Assembly: GCA_902806105.1 (NCBI GenBank)
Contig: CADCVI010000186.1
Coordinates: forward strand, 1-6,114
DNA length: 6,114 bases
Direction: 5' to 3'
Source of the DNA: an uncultured Rubrobacteraceae bacterium
GTDB taxonomy: Bacteria > Actinomycetota > Rubrobacteria > Rubrobacterales > Rubrobacteraceae
Part shown: positions 5,676 to 6,114 of the stretch, in pieces
How positions within the stretch are numbered: position 1 is the first letter of the stretch
How the letters are laid out: each line of letters begins with the position of its first letter
Position numbers and translations under genes: made by a program
Notes under the pieces: model-generated
What the model was told of the DNA's origin: nothing
The model's input: the letters and a program-made list of their open reading frames with translations, nothing else
Database searches by the model: none

Positions 5676-6013
5676 ACATCTTCTTCGACGTTCAGGGGAC
5701 GCTCCTCTCGGGGGGCGTCGCGCGCCCGTGCGTCCGGGAGGTCTTCTCGGAGCTCGCCACCCGGGGGCACGACGTCTACATGTGGTCCAGCGCGGGGTCG
5801 CGCTACGCGGAACACGCGGCGGGCATCCTCGGCGTCGAAGACCTCGTCCTCGGATACTGGTCCAAGAACCCGCCCCCGCCCGTCGCCGTAGACTACGTAG
5901 TCGACGACCATCGGGACTTCGCCGAGCACCACGGCGGCTACGCCATACCTCCCTTCGAAGGCGACCCGGAAGACCGCGAGCTGTGGAGGGTCGCCGAGAA
6001 GCTCGGCGGGTAG
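5639..6013 (+). CDS. Small capless HAD-superfamily protein
   Basis: This 124-residue protein has the four HAD motifs in order: FFDVQGTL (15-22, nucleophile D17), MWSSAG (48-53, motif II Ser), YWSKNPPPP (73-81, motif III Lys76) and VDYVVDDHRDF (84-94, acidic pair D89/D90). The spacing leaves no room for a cap domain. In motif I the usual second Asp, the acid/base two residues after the nucleophile, is Gln19, so ordinary phosphatase activity is uncertain. The ATG at 5639 has GGAG five bases upstream and overlaps the FabD-like gene by 37 bases. A TTG at 5672 that overlaps its stop (TTGA) would give 113 residues but lacks a binding site. The overlap implies co-expression with the acyltransferase. 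The substrate is unknown. Confidence 0.82.
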   Translation: MALGYPGPKNPLNIFFDVQGTLLSGGVARPCVREVFSELATRGHDVYMWSSAGSRYAEHAAGILGVEDLVLGYWSKNPPPPVAVDYVVDDHRDFAEHHGGYAIPPFEGDPEDRELWRVAEKLGG

Positions 6014-6114
6014 AAGCCGGACTACCCCGAGCGCATCCCGCCCCTGCACGTTCCGACAGAACGCAAGAAGCAGAGACGAGGCAGAAGCCGTTGGGGTGCC
6101 AGACGACGGAGTTC
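6014..6114. other. 3' end of window, no gene seen
   Basis: About 100 bases follow the HAD stop. I find no convincing start codon with a ribosome binding site, no terminator hairpin with a T-run, and no RNA gene before the window ends. Confidence 0.4.

Overview
This high-GC window, with strong G/C preference at third codon positions, looks like a chromosomal stretch of an actinomycete. Two genes have a TANNNT -10 box exactly seven bases before an ATG that lacks a ribosome binding site, which is the leaderless arrangement common in Actinomycetota. A Rubrobacter-like source is my guess from the gene set and composition; nothing in the sequence proves it.

Layout. (1) At the left edge is the N-terminal 206 residues of a TerC/Alx-family membrane protein on the minus strand, cut by the window end. 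(2) A 544-base divergent intergenic region (621-1164) holds a hairpin in the terC leader, a short direct repeat, a large imperfect inverted repeat (767-905) and an A/T-rich palindrome, and ends in the predicted leaderless larB promoter. (3) larB and thpR form a tight plus-strand pair with 12 bases between them. (4) Facing them on the minus strand are a possible 26-33 residue membrane peptide and a 183-residue protein of unknown function with a Cys/His-rich N-terminus. (5) Divergent from that is a lipid kinase of the diacylglycerol kinase family, again apparently leaderless. (6) A 389-base gap follows and may contain a small frameshifted membrane-protein gene. (7) The window ends with a shortened FabD-like acyltransferase overlapping a small capless HAD-family protein.

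The genes do not form one pathway. larB makes the first intermediate of the nickel-pincer cofactor, but larC and larE are not here. thpR is an RNA end-processing enzyme. The lipid kinase and the FabD-like protein both touch lipid metabolism but are separated by the gap, and no other fatty-acid synthesis gene is adjacent. I see no phage, CRISPR, transposase, rRNA or tRNA gene. The best candidates for something undescribed are the shortened FabD/HAD pair, the structured terC-larB intergenic region and the small membrane ORFs; none amounts to clear evidence of a new system.
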